DNA of 64,000 nucleotides from Plenodomus lindquistii. Its lineage: Eukaryota; Ascomycota; Dothideomycetes; Pleosporales; Leptosphaeriaceae. How positions within the stretch are numbered: the first letter of the stretch is position 1; each line of letters begins with the position of its first letter. Location: assembly GCA_025504975.1 (NCBI GenBank), contig JANUWI010000001.1:1116001-1180000 (forward strand), given 5' to 3'. Position numbers and translations under genes: made by a program. Shown here piece by piece: positions 51,760 to 63,840 of this stretch. The notes beneath the pieces are model-generated. The model had not been told where the DNA came from and did not search any database. It worked only from the letters and a program-made list of their open reading frames with translations.

Positions 51760-54700
51760 ATGGCAGACATGGGCAATGCCGACGGTAGCCAGGTGCGCGA
51801 GCGGCCGTCTGCCAAGCCGATGCATCTAGCCAATTCTGGCGATGCCAGACAGCGAGTATTGGAACTGAATGACCAAGAAGACAGAAAAGACAAAAACGAC
51901 TATGAGAAACGCACGTATGGAAGGACGCCGGACGGGACAGGTCAGTGGACAACAGGATGCACTGCTTTGATCGTCACTGCTAACGCGCCCAATGTAGTCT
52001 TTGTCGTACCGCACACCCACGACATGGTGTCCCAGCTGCTTTCGCCCTCGCAGCCCAAGAACTTATCCGATCTAGCCGTCCTCGCCGTACTTGCAAGCCT
52101 GATCTTGACCTTCTGCATCCTGCCCAAAAGCGCCCGCATACCCATCTTCGCCGCCGTCTTTCTCTTTTGGAGAGCCGGCTACAATGCAGGCATCGGCTGG
52201 CTACTAGACGGCCAGTCCAAGCATAGACGTCTTGTCCTCTGGGCCAAGAATTCGCACATCTTTGAAGACCCTGCGTCGGGCAAAAATCCGCACCCTGCCA
52301 TATACCAGCTTCTTAAACGGGAAATGGAGACCAAGATTCCAGACGACTATAAATTCGAACAGGCGCCCCTCGAGTACAATGCGTGGCTTGTCTTCAGGCG
52401 AGTAGTGGACCTGATCCTGATGTGTGACTTCGTATCGTACTGTCTTTTCGCAATCGCTTGCTTCAATCGGCCTCAGGAGAGCTGGTTGTTATGGGCCCTT
52501 CGTTGGACAACGGGTGTATCCCTTTTCCTGTTCAACCTGTGGGTCAAGCTCGATGCCCACAGAGTTGTCGGAGATTATGCTTGGTTCTGGGGGGACCACT
52601 TCTTCCTCATTGACCAAAATCTCACTTTTGACGGCGTCTACGAACTCGCACCGTACGTATTTCTGGCACACCAGCTTTGTAAGTGGGAATATGCTGATTC
52701 CAGAAATCAATCCTATAGCCATCCCATGTATTCGGTCGGCTACGCTGGCTACTACGGGATTGCTCTGATGACGGCAAGTTACAAGGTGCTTGCAATCTCG
52801 ATCATCGCCCATGCTGCACAATTTGCCTTTCTCATCCTTGTCGAGAACCCTCACATCGAGAAGACCTACAACCCACCTGCACCACGCCGAACGCGCCACA
52901 ACTCCGGTCACATTGCTTCTGAACATCGCCCAAGCACTAGCCAGTCTGATGCTTTAGTGGGCGACATCAGCCCCACATATGATCCCGTGCGACAGCCCGC
53001 CCCGATGCACCACATTGTAGGAAACATAGACTTCCATCGCCTCATCGACGTTACGGTAGTACTCGCATATTTCTATACTTTTTGCCTAGCGATACTGACA
53101 CCCAACACCGGATCGATACGCACAATGTTTTTCATCAACGCATTCGTGTGGCGGCTGTGGTATACGCTTGGTCTTGGCTACATCCTGGACCGGCAGTCAA
53201 AGAAGAAGAATTGGACGCGTCACTTTATCAAGTACGGAGATAGCAAGGAAGAGGCTTGGCGGCAATGGAAGTCTCTCTGCCATCTCAGTATGACCATGGT
53301 ACGTATTGCCGCCTGTCGGAGAGACTTGCCCTGTTGAAGGCATCCACCCTGCTCAAGACACATTTGTGTCATTTGCCTGGTGTGCAGTAGGCATGCAGAT
53401 CCCCGATACCCCTGACGTTGGTGGCAGCCGACACAGCAGTGAGCTCTTCTCGTTCCTTCATCCCACTAACACGTTACTTCAGTGTCATGTAAGTTTCGTC
53501 GCGGCTGCATGGAAGACGTATACCCTGCCCCCAGATTGGGCTCACGGACTCGTATTCTTCCGTTATGTTCTTGGCAGTGCACTCATTGCACTGCAAATGT
53601 GGGTAGCATCCAGCATATACGACTCCCTAGGAGAATTCGGCTGGCATTTTGGTGACTTCTTCTACGATCCACCGTCGAAGAACTTGACATACTCGGGGAT
53701 TTACCGCTTTTTGAACAATCCCGAGCGCATTCTCGGTCTCGCTGGAGTTTGGGGCGTGGCTCTCATCACGTGGAACGCGCCAGTCTTTTACCTTGCCTCC
53801 ACAGCACACATGCTGAACCTCTTCTTCCTGCAATTCGTTGAAGGACCTCACATGAAGTATGCCACCCTAGTCGTTCCAATCTTACGACTGATGCTGAATC
53901 GACAGAAAATTGTACGGGCAGAAACTTCGTGAAACATCTGGAGTTAGCAAGACGCTTCGCCAGGCGCTCCCTAGTCCGGTTCGCCATTGGCAGTCAGCAG
54001 CCGATGTTTACGTCAATGCGGTGGTCGAAGTCATTGAAAGATTCATCGACAGCATCAAACCTAGGTTCGCTAGCAAGGTCGACGACCTCATAAAGACTGC
54101 ATCCGCTTTGTTCAAATCGTCTACTGCACACATCCCCATTTCCAGATCTTCGGATGATTTCCCTGACCTCGATCCCAAACAGTATCGGCTCGAAATCAGC
54201 GGCACGCTCTCGCCTCCAGCAGTCGAACAGCAAAAGAATGGAGGTCGCGAGGGAGAACTTGCACGAACCCCAGCCGTGCGCACCAGCGAGTTTAAGACGC
54301 TTGTGCTTGAGTATGGCGCACCCATCAGAGTCCGCTGGCAGGCACCGCTCAACCACAGCAAGAAAGACTGGATCGGACTGTACATGGTGGCAGACAATCA
54401 ATCTCGCAAAGTCACACGCATTAGTTCGAATGGTCGATGGGTAGCGACCTGCCAGGGTGTCTACGGTTCCGTCCGAGCTGAGGACGGGATTCTGGTTTCT
54501 GACAGGCTTGAACATGCAGATCCGTCTGACGAGGAGACGAGCGACTGCTACACTGGCGAGATCGAATTCCGCGGCGACAAGCTGTGGTGGACGACTGGCG
54601 TATTCGAGTTCCGGTACCACCACGGTGGCAAGCACAACGTCATGGCATTGTCCCAAGCATTCGAGATACGCATCCCACGCTTCGACGAGGATGATGTAGA

Positions 54701-55123
54701 GGTGGACGCCAACGGTACAATCCATCGCGCGGTCGAGACAACGCTTCTGCCGCTCGTTCAAAATTGCTTTGACCGCGATCCAGACATTGCACCTAGTACC
54801 GCCGAAGAGAGCTTTGGCAGTCTGGTTGAAAGGGACGGCAAATTTGCCAAGCGGGTTGTTTTCGCAGTGCATCAGATGTAAGTACGCCTGCCTACCTTTG
54901 GACAGCAAATCACTGAATTTCCTTAGGTTTGGTATCGAATTCGCACCTGAGGTTGTACAAGCCGACGGTAATGTGAGAAACCTTGCGTGGCGCATCTGCA
55001 ACGCGAAGAAGGTCCTGGTAAGTAATTAATTACCTTTCGCCCCTCCGCACAACGGGCTGACACGCGTAGGCCCCATACAGCATGTCCGCTAGCCGCGGTA
55101 GGAACACGCCGACCATGCATTAA
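51760..55123 (+). CDS. cho2: Phosphatidylethanolamine N-methyltransferase Cho2
   Basis: Six exons: 51760-51940, 51998-53298, 53483-53856, 53906-54877, 54927-55017 and 55070-55123; 990 residues. The conserved start GRTPDGTVFVVPHTHDMVSQLLSPSQPKN is joined across intron 1. Two related membrane halves follow, each with the signature FWGDHFF/WHFGDFF and a SAM-site block, ENPHIEKTY and EGPHMKKLYG. About ten transmembrane segments lie between residues 70 and 560. The C-terminal cytosolic part includes KKDWIGLYMV and FEFRYHHGGKHNVMALSQ. It carries out the first methylation of phosphatidylethanolamine towards phosphatidylcholine in the ER. Intron 2 is long (184 nt) for this window. The gene is intact. 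Confidence 0.95.
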
Positions 55124-56550
55124 AAGCGAGAGGTATCCACACTGTTGACCGGTTTCATCTCCTCCATTGAGCCTATGAAGCTCTGTTCCATGGTTGGTAG
55201 AGGATCACACATTCTGAGTACGGACAGCTTTATAAACTGTGGAACAACACGACTCCGAGACGAGGCTGAATTTCTCACAGCTACAAACCTGGTCGTAGCT
55301 CTGATCAGTCTGCTCATCTGTAAAATAATAAAATTGATTGCTACATGGTAACGTGAGTGTTCGTAGTGTGACCTATGCCGGAGCAGTGGATGCGCAAAAC
55401 TTGGATGGAGTGAACAACCCTATGTGCACCCATCTTCAAGGTTGATACGAGACACTAACACTGAAACGCTGCCAGCCTTAAGGGCAGTGGGGTTCATCAC
55501 TCATGATTAACAGGGATCCCAATTACCATTGAGACTACAAATCACATCGCTCGTTCATGTGGGATCACTCAACATATCCAACCTTTCATCCATCAAGTTA
55601 GCAAGACTCGGCCAGAACAGCTCACTCTTCGTTGCGCGTTGTGCTCCGAAGATATCAAGGTTGAAGACTGGGACACCGTTGAGAAGAAGCACTTGTCAAG
55701 AGAGCACTGCCAGGAGTTTTGGTTTTCCAAAGCCCGCAATGACCCCGAGAAAGTGAGTACGGTATTTTGCAATCATACGGAATGCAATGTTGTCGCCGAT
55801 AAGCGATGGGAGAAGCCGGAGTTGAAGGGGGCGCGCTCATTCTACATGGACCGCGATCACACGCAAAAGGCACATCAGACATGATGTGAGGGATACTCGG
55901 CCCTGATATCAGGCTTGGGTGTTTCCACTTCCTTTTTCGGAGGATCTGGGTGAACCTCAGGCTTCTCGGGTCGGTCAACGTCCGGTTTTTTCGGATGTCC
56001 GTGTTCGTCTTTTTTCGGAGGGGCTTGATGTCCATCTTATTGTATGGAATACCAGACAGTGTCCAGGGGATGTGCTCCTCGCGAAGGAAATCGTCTCCAT
56101 GAAATTGTTCATTGTAGCGAAAATGTGCGTGGAGGCTCTCTTCGCATGTAGAAATCTGACCGGTCAATGGAGCTGTTGTTGTGATGTGCACTGTCAATTA
56201 CAGAGGCAGAAGAGCATGGGCGAGCGGCGTGACGATTTCCGCAAAGGGCGCGTCTGTTTCGCGTCCCCACGCATGTCCGAAATGCCCAGCGCATGAGGTT
56301 TGCAAGGCCGCATGTCACGTGAATGAGGAAGAGGCCGCATTCAGGATTCAGGTGGGCGGATAGCAGCTGTGACGTCGTGGGTGGTCCGTGGCACCATCCC
56401 CGCGTCTCGCGTCTTTCCAAGGCAGCGACACGGCTTCGCCTCTTCTTCGACACAACACGCCGCCGCTCACCACAACACCCATACCCACACAGACACGAGA
56501 TTCCCTCACACAAAAACTTCAGACTCACCTCTACAAAACACTCGGCCAGC
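55124..56550. other. Intergenic with a zinc-ligand-rich fragment
   Basis: 1.4 kb between CHO2 and the PLDc_N gene. Holds the fragment at 55512-55884. The minus-strand frame at 55655-56197 overlaps that fragment and has no domain. Confidence 0.4.
55512..55884 (+). pseudogene. Possible terminal exon or gene remnant with a Cys/His cluster
   Basis: An open frame without an ATG follows a splice-acceptor-like TTAACAG. It codes CALCSEDIKVEDWDTVEKKH, then SREHCQEFWFSKARNDPEK, then FCNHTECNVVADKRW and ends KAHQT. The paired cysteines and histidines suggest a small zinc-binding domain. No upstream exon with a start could be found, so it is either the last exon of a poorly visible gene or a remnant. 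I recognise no family. Confidence 0.3.
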
Positions 56551-56973
56551 ATGTACAACTACCTCGTCTCCATGCTCCTCCAGCTATCGCTGTTTATGCT
56601 GGCGGAAGCTGCCCCCATTACGGCGCAGTCGGCGAAGCCATGGCAGGCAGGTACCGGTGGTGGCATCATCGGCTTCATCGTCCTTGTGCTTGATATCATC
56701 GCCTGGAGTAAGTTGGTAGCTTCCTTTCCGTTATGAACGCAGCCTTCCTCGCTTCATGGCGACGGCATTTCTCGCTTGCTGGCACCTTCGCTCCTCAAAG
56801 ACGGCGACGCTGACATGTTTGTTACAGTCGAAATCTTCAAGTCCAACCGTCCCGTGCCCAACAAGGTCTTGTGGTCTTTGGTCGTCTTCCTCTTCCCCGT
56901 CGTTGGCATGATCATCTACTACCTCTTCTCAAACCGCCAAGCCCACAACACTTACGAGCCCATTCCCGCCTAG
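56551..56973 (+). CDS. Small PLDc_N-type membrane protein with signal peptide
   Basis: Exons 56551-56707 and 56828-56973 code for 100 residues. A signal peptide or first helix (SMLLQLSLFMLAEAAP) is followed by GGIIGFIVLVLDIIAWIEIF and VPNKVLWSLVVFLFPVVGMI, which together make the PLDc_N pattern (two helices with RPVPNK between, ending YYLFSNRQAH), known from the N-terminus of bacterial cardiolipin synthases and from standalone small proteins. No catalytic HKD is present. Its role in fungi is unknown; a membrane location is clear. The intron (120 nt) is long relative to the gene. Confidence 0.8.
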
Positions 56974-57367
56974 GCCCTGAAGCTTCACGTACCGGTTCAA
57001 TGTTGGCATCATATGCGCAAGCCGAAGCCACAGCCTGGACAGGGCCATTCATGGCATGGTAGTTCCATGGCATTTCTGGTCATGGCAATCTCGGCTCGAT
57101 TTCTTGTTTCCATTTGCGCCGCAGTGCACCAACGGCAATTTCTTATATTGGGTTTTGGGGACTGCACGATACAATTATGTTGATTTTGTAAGCGCTCAAA
57201 ACTAAAAAATACTACCACCATTGCCTATCACTATCACTTGCTGCATGACCACCGTCACGTATGAGGAGGTGACTGTCTAACTCCTCACACTAAAGCACAA
57301 GAGCAGGACCAACCTACTCTTCTCTGCACCTTTTACATCTCCAACCCCTCCTACACTCCTACACCTC
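56974..57367. other. Convergent intergenic region, 394 bp
   Basis: Between the 3' ends of the PLDc_N and MFS genes. CT-rich at 57320-57370. No gene seen. Confidence 0.5.
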
Positions 57368-58800
57368 CTACACCTTGCCGAATATCCCCTCGGGGGTGGC
57401 CAACTTGCTGGATAGCGCGATGCAACCACCAAACACACTCATAACGCCACTAAAGATAGAAGCCTGGGCAAACCCTCCATATCTGTGGATCAACGCGCCA
57501 TTGATAGGAGGGCCCACAAGAGCTGCAAATGCAGCTACACCCATGCCCATGCCCATGTATGTTCCGATATTGCGAGGATCAGCGGTACAAAACGAGATAG
57601 CAGCAGATGCGGCAGAGATGATGGTGCCAGACGTAAATCCGAAGAACACCGCGTACACAATGATGCCAGTATTCGTTGTTGGCTGATTGATGCAAAACAC
57701 CATAATGCCGGTGGCGATGCCAGCGAAAGCGTACATGTTCTGCCGCCCAAGCTTGTCCGCGAGGAATCCTGGAATGATGCGGCCAAACGTAGAGGAGCCG
57801 TTGATGATTGCGAGAAGATATGCTGCCAACGTGGTGCTCATGCCTCGATACACTGCGTACGTTGGTATGTAGAAGACTGGCGTCCACATACCCATCATCA
57901 TGAAGAAGAATGCGGTAATGATCAGAACATATTTGGGCGAATTCCATGCCTCGCCGATAAAGAAAGTTGTCTTCCTTGACGGCACTCGGGGTTTGATGAC
58001 TACACAGGCGAACATCATGAATGGTAGCATGACGAAGGCGATGATGCGAATTGACCTGGAGTTACGCGTGCGAGGTCAGTATATGTCTTACAAGCAGGTC
58101 GTACAAGGACATGACATGACGTACCAGCCAAATGTCACGGTTGAGTCGTTGAGCAATTTTGACAAGACGATTGGAAAGACCACCCCACCGACTGAAGATC
58201 CAGATACCATAAGACCGAGAGCTGCAGCGCGCTTCTTGTCGAAATACTGTGCTACCACTGCAAAGGCTGGAAACTGAAGGAACGCCACGGCGGAGCCCAT
58301 CACTACACCCTGCAGAAGCATGAACTGGTAGTATTCCGAAGAAATGCTGACCATCATCAAGCCAAAGACATAGATGAGTGTGGCAGGTCGAAGTAGCTGT
58401 CATTCATTAGTTGTCGCTAAGGGCTACAATCGATCTCATCATTTACCCATGCACCATATCGATCAAATATCGGACCCCCGATCGCACCCCCAGAAAACTG
58501 TATGAATGCTGCCAGCGAACCAATCCACGCTATCTCATCAGGTGTTCGGTCGCTGAGCTGGTGTGTGCTATAGTACTCTTGGAGGACGCCGAAACAAGAG
58601 GTGAATCCCAAACAACAAAAGAAGATGCTGAAACCACCGGCAGCGTTCAACCAAGCACGCACACCACCCTCAGGAGCGGGTCCAAATAGCTCTATTGATG
58701 CAACTTGTGAAGTTGCTGGAGATTTGGATTCGACTTCAGGGTCTTGCTTTGCAGTGCGGCTGGCATTGGAAGCCGTGCGAGATGGGGATGAAGATGTCAT
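57368..58800 (-). CDS. MFS transporter, monocarboxylate porter (MCT) type
   Basis: Exons 58800-58447, 58396-58125 and 58055-57368 give 437 residues. The start of the membrane domain, APEGGVRAWLNAAGGFSIFF, with FGVLQEYYSTHQLSD and IAWIGSLAAFIQFSGGAIGGPIFDRYG, is typical of fungal MCT-like transporters (Mch and Esbp6 families). Then DKKRAAALGLMVSGSSVGGVVFPIV and the second half, including NGSSTFGRIIPGFLADKLGR. About twelve helices can be placed. The N-terminus is Ser-rich and cytosolic. The substrate is unknown: related proteins carry monocarboxylates, riboflavin or metabolites. It has a strong TATA box (TATATAAA, 58892-58885) and shares a 288-bp promoter with a Zn2Cys6 gene. Confidence 0.9.
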
Positions 58801-59088
58801 GGTGTTATACGTCGTGTTTGGTCAAATATGCAGTTGGCTGTAAAATTTGAATGTTGTTAATATTCTTGGACCTTCTTGGCTCGATTTATATACACAAGGA
58901 GACTGACCAAACTGGGTCATTCGGTCGGAGTGACATGTTCGGGGATAACAACGGAACAAGGCTGTGATTGGTCGCTTCCCCCGATATCTTGGACAGGGCA
59001 TGCGGCGACCGACTGCAGGTAAGCATTCAGGTCGACATCATCACCTTAACCGCTTCTGCTCACACATCCTCGACTTCAGTGTATCGAT
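58801..59088. promoter_or_regulatory. Bidirectional promoter between MFS and Zn2Cys6 genes
   Basis: 288 bp. A TATA box facing the MFS gene lies at 58885-58892. Four CGG triplets occur within 33 bp (58922, 58926, 58940, 58952); CGG is the half-site for Zn2Cys6 proteins. Binding by the neighbouring regulator is inferred. Confidence 0.5.
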
Positions 59089-61444
59089 ATGATCGAGCCG
59101 AATCGGAGACGTAAAAGGCCAGCAATGTGAGTTTAATTGCATAGACCCATCGGACGTGCGCTAACTACATGGATTCAGATCGTGTGCGCTCTGCAGACGA
59201 CGCAAGATTCGCTGCAATCGCACGTCGCCATGTAGTAATTGCGTGCGCTCCAAGGTGTCATTGTGCGTGTATGAGACTGATGACCCAGATGTGAGATCGA
59301 ATGCTTCGTAAGTTGAACTCCGTCACAAGGAGTTGCAGCAGTCTCTATAGTAGCCCAACTCATGCTCATATCCCCCGTTCAGTCTTATACAACCTCTTCG
59401 ACCTCGAGAGGGCAACGTCGAGACAACATTATACTCCTCGTCCCTAATAGGTTCAAATTCAAAAATGGCAAGCCATCAGTCTACGACATTAGCGTCAAGC
59501 GTCACCAGTAACCCTTTGTCTTTCGAGATGGAAGCCATGAGAGCACGAATCATCGAGCTAGAGGAGAAATTATCGCGCAGCGGCAGCAACAGCGCTGGAC
59601 CATCTGTCATCGTACCGACACACGCTAGTCCCTCATCTACCCTTTTGGTCGAGACAGTCACAAGTTCTGCTGGCCGGATTGATGTACTGCAGGACATTCA
59701 CCCGAGTGGTGGGTCCCACGGTATAGCAAGGGGAATTGCACACAAGAATCGCGTGTTCGGTCAGAGTCACTGGATGACCAATTTCGTTATTTTCCAAGAC
59801 GTACTTGAGGTGATGGAACCACTATTACGAGGCGGGTCGTCCCCCATCCTCGCTAACATCCAGAGAGCTAAGGTCTTGGGACGCCAAATCAAGATACAGC
59901 GCTCACCTACCTGGCCTGCTGTGTCAAACAAGGAGTTACCGCCAAAGGATATATGCGACCGGCTCGTCGATGGTTACCTCCGCTCAATAGAGCGCGTGTA
60001 TCGCATTCTACACGTCCCGAGCTTCAGGAGAGAATACGAAGCGTCATGGGAACTTCACACAGAGGTCTCGATGCCGTTCGTTATCCAGCTAAAGTTGGTG
60101 CTGGCAATCGGCGCCATTTTGTACGATGAGGGCTTTTCGAAGCGTCCTGACGCAACGCGTTGGATATACGAAGCCCAGACATGGCTCTCATCGCCTGTCT
60201 TCAAGTCACAATTGGGTATTCGGTATATCCAGACCAGCATCCTGCTACTTCTTGCTCGCGATTTTGTCGATGTCGGTTCAGAGCTGGTCTGGATATCTGC
60301 AGGCTCAGTCGTCAGAGCTGCAGTCTATATTGGTCTCCATCGCGATCCCACAAGGCTGCCCAGCATGGACAAATTAGAAGCTGAGATGCGTCGTCGTGTC
60401 TGGAACACGATACTCGAACTCTCGCTTCAGATGAGCTTGGAATCTGGCGGCCCCTGCTATATTTCATTGCAAGACTTTGATAGTGAACCTCCAGCAAACT
60501 ATGACGACGAGCAGCTCGAAGATCCGACGTCCGTCCCTAAGGCGAACGAGGTCCTTTCGGATTCCTCGGTAGCCCTGGCTCTTCGGCAGACTTTCGCTGC
60601 GCGTCTTGCAGTTGTCAAACTCTTGAACGATGCTACGTCAATCGGCACATATTCGGACACCTTGCGCGTCGATACAGACTTGAGAGCTGCATACAAGACT
60701 TCACGTAGTAGATTGCAAGGTTACAAGAGTACAGGCTCACTTGCAGAGTCCACGTTACAATTTGTTGATTTCGCTATGCAAGCTTACATCTCGGCGTTGC
60801 ATCTCCCGTTCTTCAGGAACGCACTCAACGATCCTCTTTACGCATACTCCAGGCACGCAGTCGTAAATACTTCTCTGAGGATATGGGCACTCGCGGTACC
60901 ACAGGTAGACCTTGCGCCTTACTCAATGGGCACAAACATGCACGGAAACGATCTCGCCTGCTTTTGCAGGTGTGGCTCAGGATTCTTTCGTACGCTAGCA
61001 TTCCATGCCACCACATTCATTGGTATCGATGCTCGGGTTCGGCTCGAGGATGGGGGAGATTCCACGACGCTACTTCCACAGGTGAACCGTATACTCGATG
61101 ATGCATCGGATTGGTATCTCAAGGTTATGAAAGCTGGCGAGACAGGTCTAAAAGGTTTTTTGCTGTTGCGCCTCCTTGCTGCACATCTAGCAGCGGCCGA
61201 CCAGAACGTCGTGAAGACAGAAATACCACTTCTCCTCGCTGAAGCGGCTAGAAAAGCGACGGAGACGTGTTTGCCAATCTTGGAAGCCATGGCTGATCCC
61301 AAGCCAGAACAAAGCGTGACCGATGGTGTAGATCCATTTGACTTCCAACTTTCTTCCGGGCTCTTCGAGGACTGGGATGTTATGATGTCGGATGTTTTCA
61401 ACTTCGGGCCTAGTGGCGCCTCGTTCGATTCGCTCCTTACATGA
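59089..61444 (+). CDS. Zn2Cys6 transcription factor, divergent from the MFS gene
   Basis: Exons 59089-59126, 59179-59307 and 59383-61444 code for 742 residues. The zinc cluster, CALCRRRKIRCNRTSPCSNC...C, is at about residues 15-41 and is completed by splicing intron 1. The preceding MIEPNRRRKRPA is basic. A short coiled coil lies near MEAMRARIIELEEKL. The MHR domain is in the middle, with FVDVGSELVWISAGSVVRAA, YIGLHRDPTRLP and EMRRRVWNTILELSLQMSLE. The C-terminus has an acidic/aromatic stretch (FDFQLSSGLFEDWDVMMSDV) that looks like an activation domain. Its closest likely target is the MFS gene across the shared promoter. The ATG at 59465 would lack the zinc cluster and was not used. Confidence 0.9.
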
Positions 61445-63840
61445 AGCGGCGTGTACCTGATTAAAGTGATTATGCCCTACCTTCACTCAAATAGCGAGTT
61501 TTTCTTTCCTTTACGCTGGCCCGCCTTACTCTGGAAATTGTGTATAGCATTCATTACATCTGCATGTTTGTTATTCTCGTCTCCTATTCATTGGCTCTCC
61601 ACCAATTTGTATATCTCGATCCTCTTCTTCGCTCCTTGATGCGCCAGGTGCCATGTACTCATAACAATTCCATCACCAGCCTACGCAACCATTCCCACAG
61701 CTGCCGCCGACGTCCTTGTAAGGAGGCCGACCATACCTTTGCTAAAGCCTTTGCGCCCTCCTTCTTTCAAGACTCGTAGGTCTGCTCAGAAGGGTCAGAG
61801 AATCCGTCAGCCTTCCATGGACGAAGTTTCTTCCAGCCACCTGGAGTCCACTCGCAAAACCGGTAACCTCGCCGTAATCTTTCGGTTCTTCGCCGTACAG
61901 CCGCGAGACACTTTGTACATGGAGTCTTTCTTCTGATTCTCATCATATGTAGACCAATTTGGCTACGAATCCAAGTTCCTCTCTTGCAACTCTCCACCGT
62001 TAACCCAGTTACATTTAGCTACGAGTCGTCAACCTTTCATCTTTGAGCTATGGACGTGACATGTCGAATCTTCAGCTTCGCGACCAATTAGAGCACTTAA
62101 TTTCTGTACACAATTGGTGGTCGGGCCAAATCTTCACTACAGAGCAGGCTCTCTAGGTATAGACTTACCTGAAGTCCAGGCCTAAGTCTGCCATCTCCTC
62201 CAATCGGTTGCAAGCTTTGCGGGGTACTGATCATGCTCAACAGCTCATTTTAGGTAACGGAGGGCCCCTCCACTATCATCCGGACAAGGTGGTCACACAA
62301 TGTGCACCTCGCCCGCCTTTGAAATTGCGTCAAGAACTCATGATGTAATAGGAGACGAATGAATGGGTAGGCGTATCGCTCAAGTCACTGGAACCCCATA
62401 GAAGTTGCCGACAGGAACCATCATCGCTCGTCTATCTAATAGACTCACGACTTTGCTGAGGAGACTCCAATGTCATTAGAACAAGTCTCCCTGCTGCTGT
62501 CCACGCGCATTCAAGGAGCTTCCACGAAAAGGGTCCTGCGACCCTTGCTAATTTCTCAAATAGGATCGACAATCATCTTATGCCCTCTGCTTCGGCTATG
62601 TATTAGATGGGGCCAGAGATCGTGGGCTGAGATAGCCCGAGCACGCGATTCGAGTGGTGAAACAAATGGTCCGTGTTATTTCATCGGAATCCTGAAAGAG
62701 TCGAAGGCGCATGCACCTGTCGGTACCTTTGCTTGGCGGTCTTGGTATTCCGCTCTATCTGCGACGGCTGACTCGATCGATGGATGCACGATTCTCGCAC
62801 CCCCTGTCCGTTTCCAAGTTCCTGTACGCACTGAAAACCCTCTGTCGGTGGAGTCTCTGATAGCGTCGGTGAACAGACTTTGTCGTATGGGTAGAGAAGG
62901 CAATATGGAACTATAGATAGAGCAACTTCAACCGGAGAGATACACATTGCGATCGGTCTTTGAGATGTGGAGAAGTTGGAGAAGCAGTCAAATTATCTCC
63001 GTGCGGGCGTTCTACGCTTAGCTGGATCAAGCACTAGCCTGGAATAGAGTGGATCTCAGCCTAGTTGTCAGCTCCACCTCTCCTCAGCATAACACAACTT
63101 TGTCCTCACGTCAATACATTGTGTCATTGTAGTATATCTACATTTAAATTAATCCGTCAATCCCACTCATCATGACCGTCACACGACTCAACGCCAGATG
63201 AACAGCACATTGACTTAGTACTCTGTCTCAATTGGCCTTACCCACAAAATCTTCCCATTGGTGGTCTTTCCTCTCCTCCCATCGCCAAGTGTTTGACAGA
63301 ATCACCAAACAGTAGCGCCAAAACCCATATTACACAACCGCTTTTAGACCATCTAGAAACAAACTAGGCGCCTGTTAGCACTAGTCCATGCCGTGAGGAC
63401 TGTCCGCCTTAGTTGTTCCCCGGACATGCACCCCAGGCTGCTGACAATGCTTGGTCTTCGTAGTTACCAAGTAGCTGGCCACAAGACCACTTTGGGAGGA
63501 TGGCTACTTAATGTGCTTGGTGGATGATTTTAGCTTGATTCAGATCAACCAGAGGAGCACTCTACGGTTGCGGAGGAACTCCACAGCGGATGGCCAAGGA
63601 TACCTGACTTGTTGCAGTATTAAGGGCGGCCCCTTTGGCGATCATGTAACCGCCACAGATCCAGACAACTCGACAGCCTGGTATATAAGAGCTTTACTTC
63701 CGCCTCCAACAACTCATCATCCAGTATCTTTCTTCAACAACTAAGAGTCGATCTCTTCCATTCTTTACTTTCTCGTCGAGACATTCCATTCACTCCCTTT
63801 CAATCGTTCTCTATCAACCAACAACTTCCCAACTATCAAC
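61445..63840. other. Intergenic, 2.4 kb, including the pectate lyase promoter
   Basis: One 148-codon frame (62470-62916) has a true ATG but no domain and no ordered features, and a minus-strand frame overlaps it. A TATA box (TATATAAG, 63682-63689) lies 152 bp before the pectate lyase ATG, with a CT-rich leader (63700-63830). Nothing else supported. Confidence 0.5.
63682..63689 (+). promoter_or_regulatory. TATA box of the pectate lyase gene
   Basis: TATATAAG followed by a T/C-rich leader of about 120 bp reaching the ATG at 63841. Typical of strongly inducible secreted-enzyme genes. Confidence 0.6.

Noticed and set aside
53994..55001. 335-codon minus-strand frame
   Set aside because: Antisense to the CHO2 C-terminal exons, which are clearly coding.
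62470..62916. 148-codon frame in the right-hand intergenic region
   Set aside because: Overlapped by opposite-strand frames, no domain, no signal or helix pattern; kept as non-coding.
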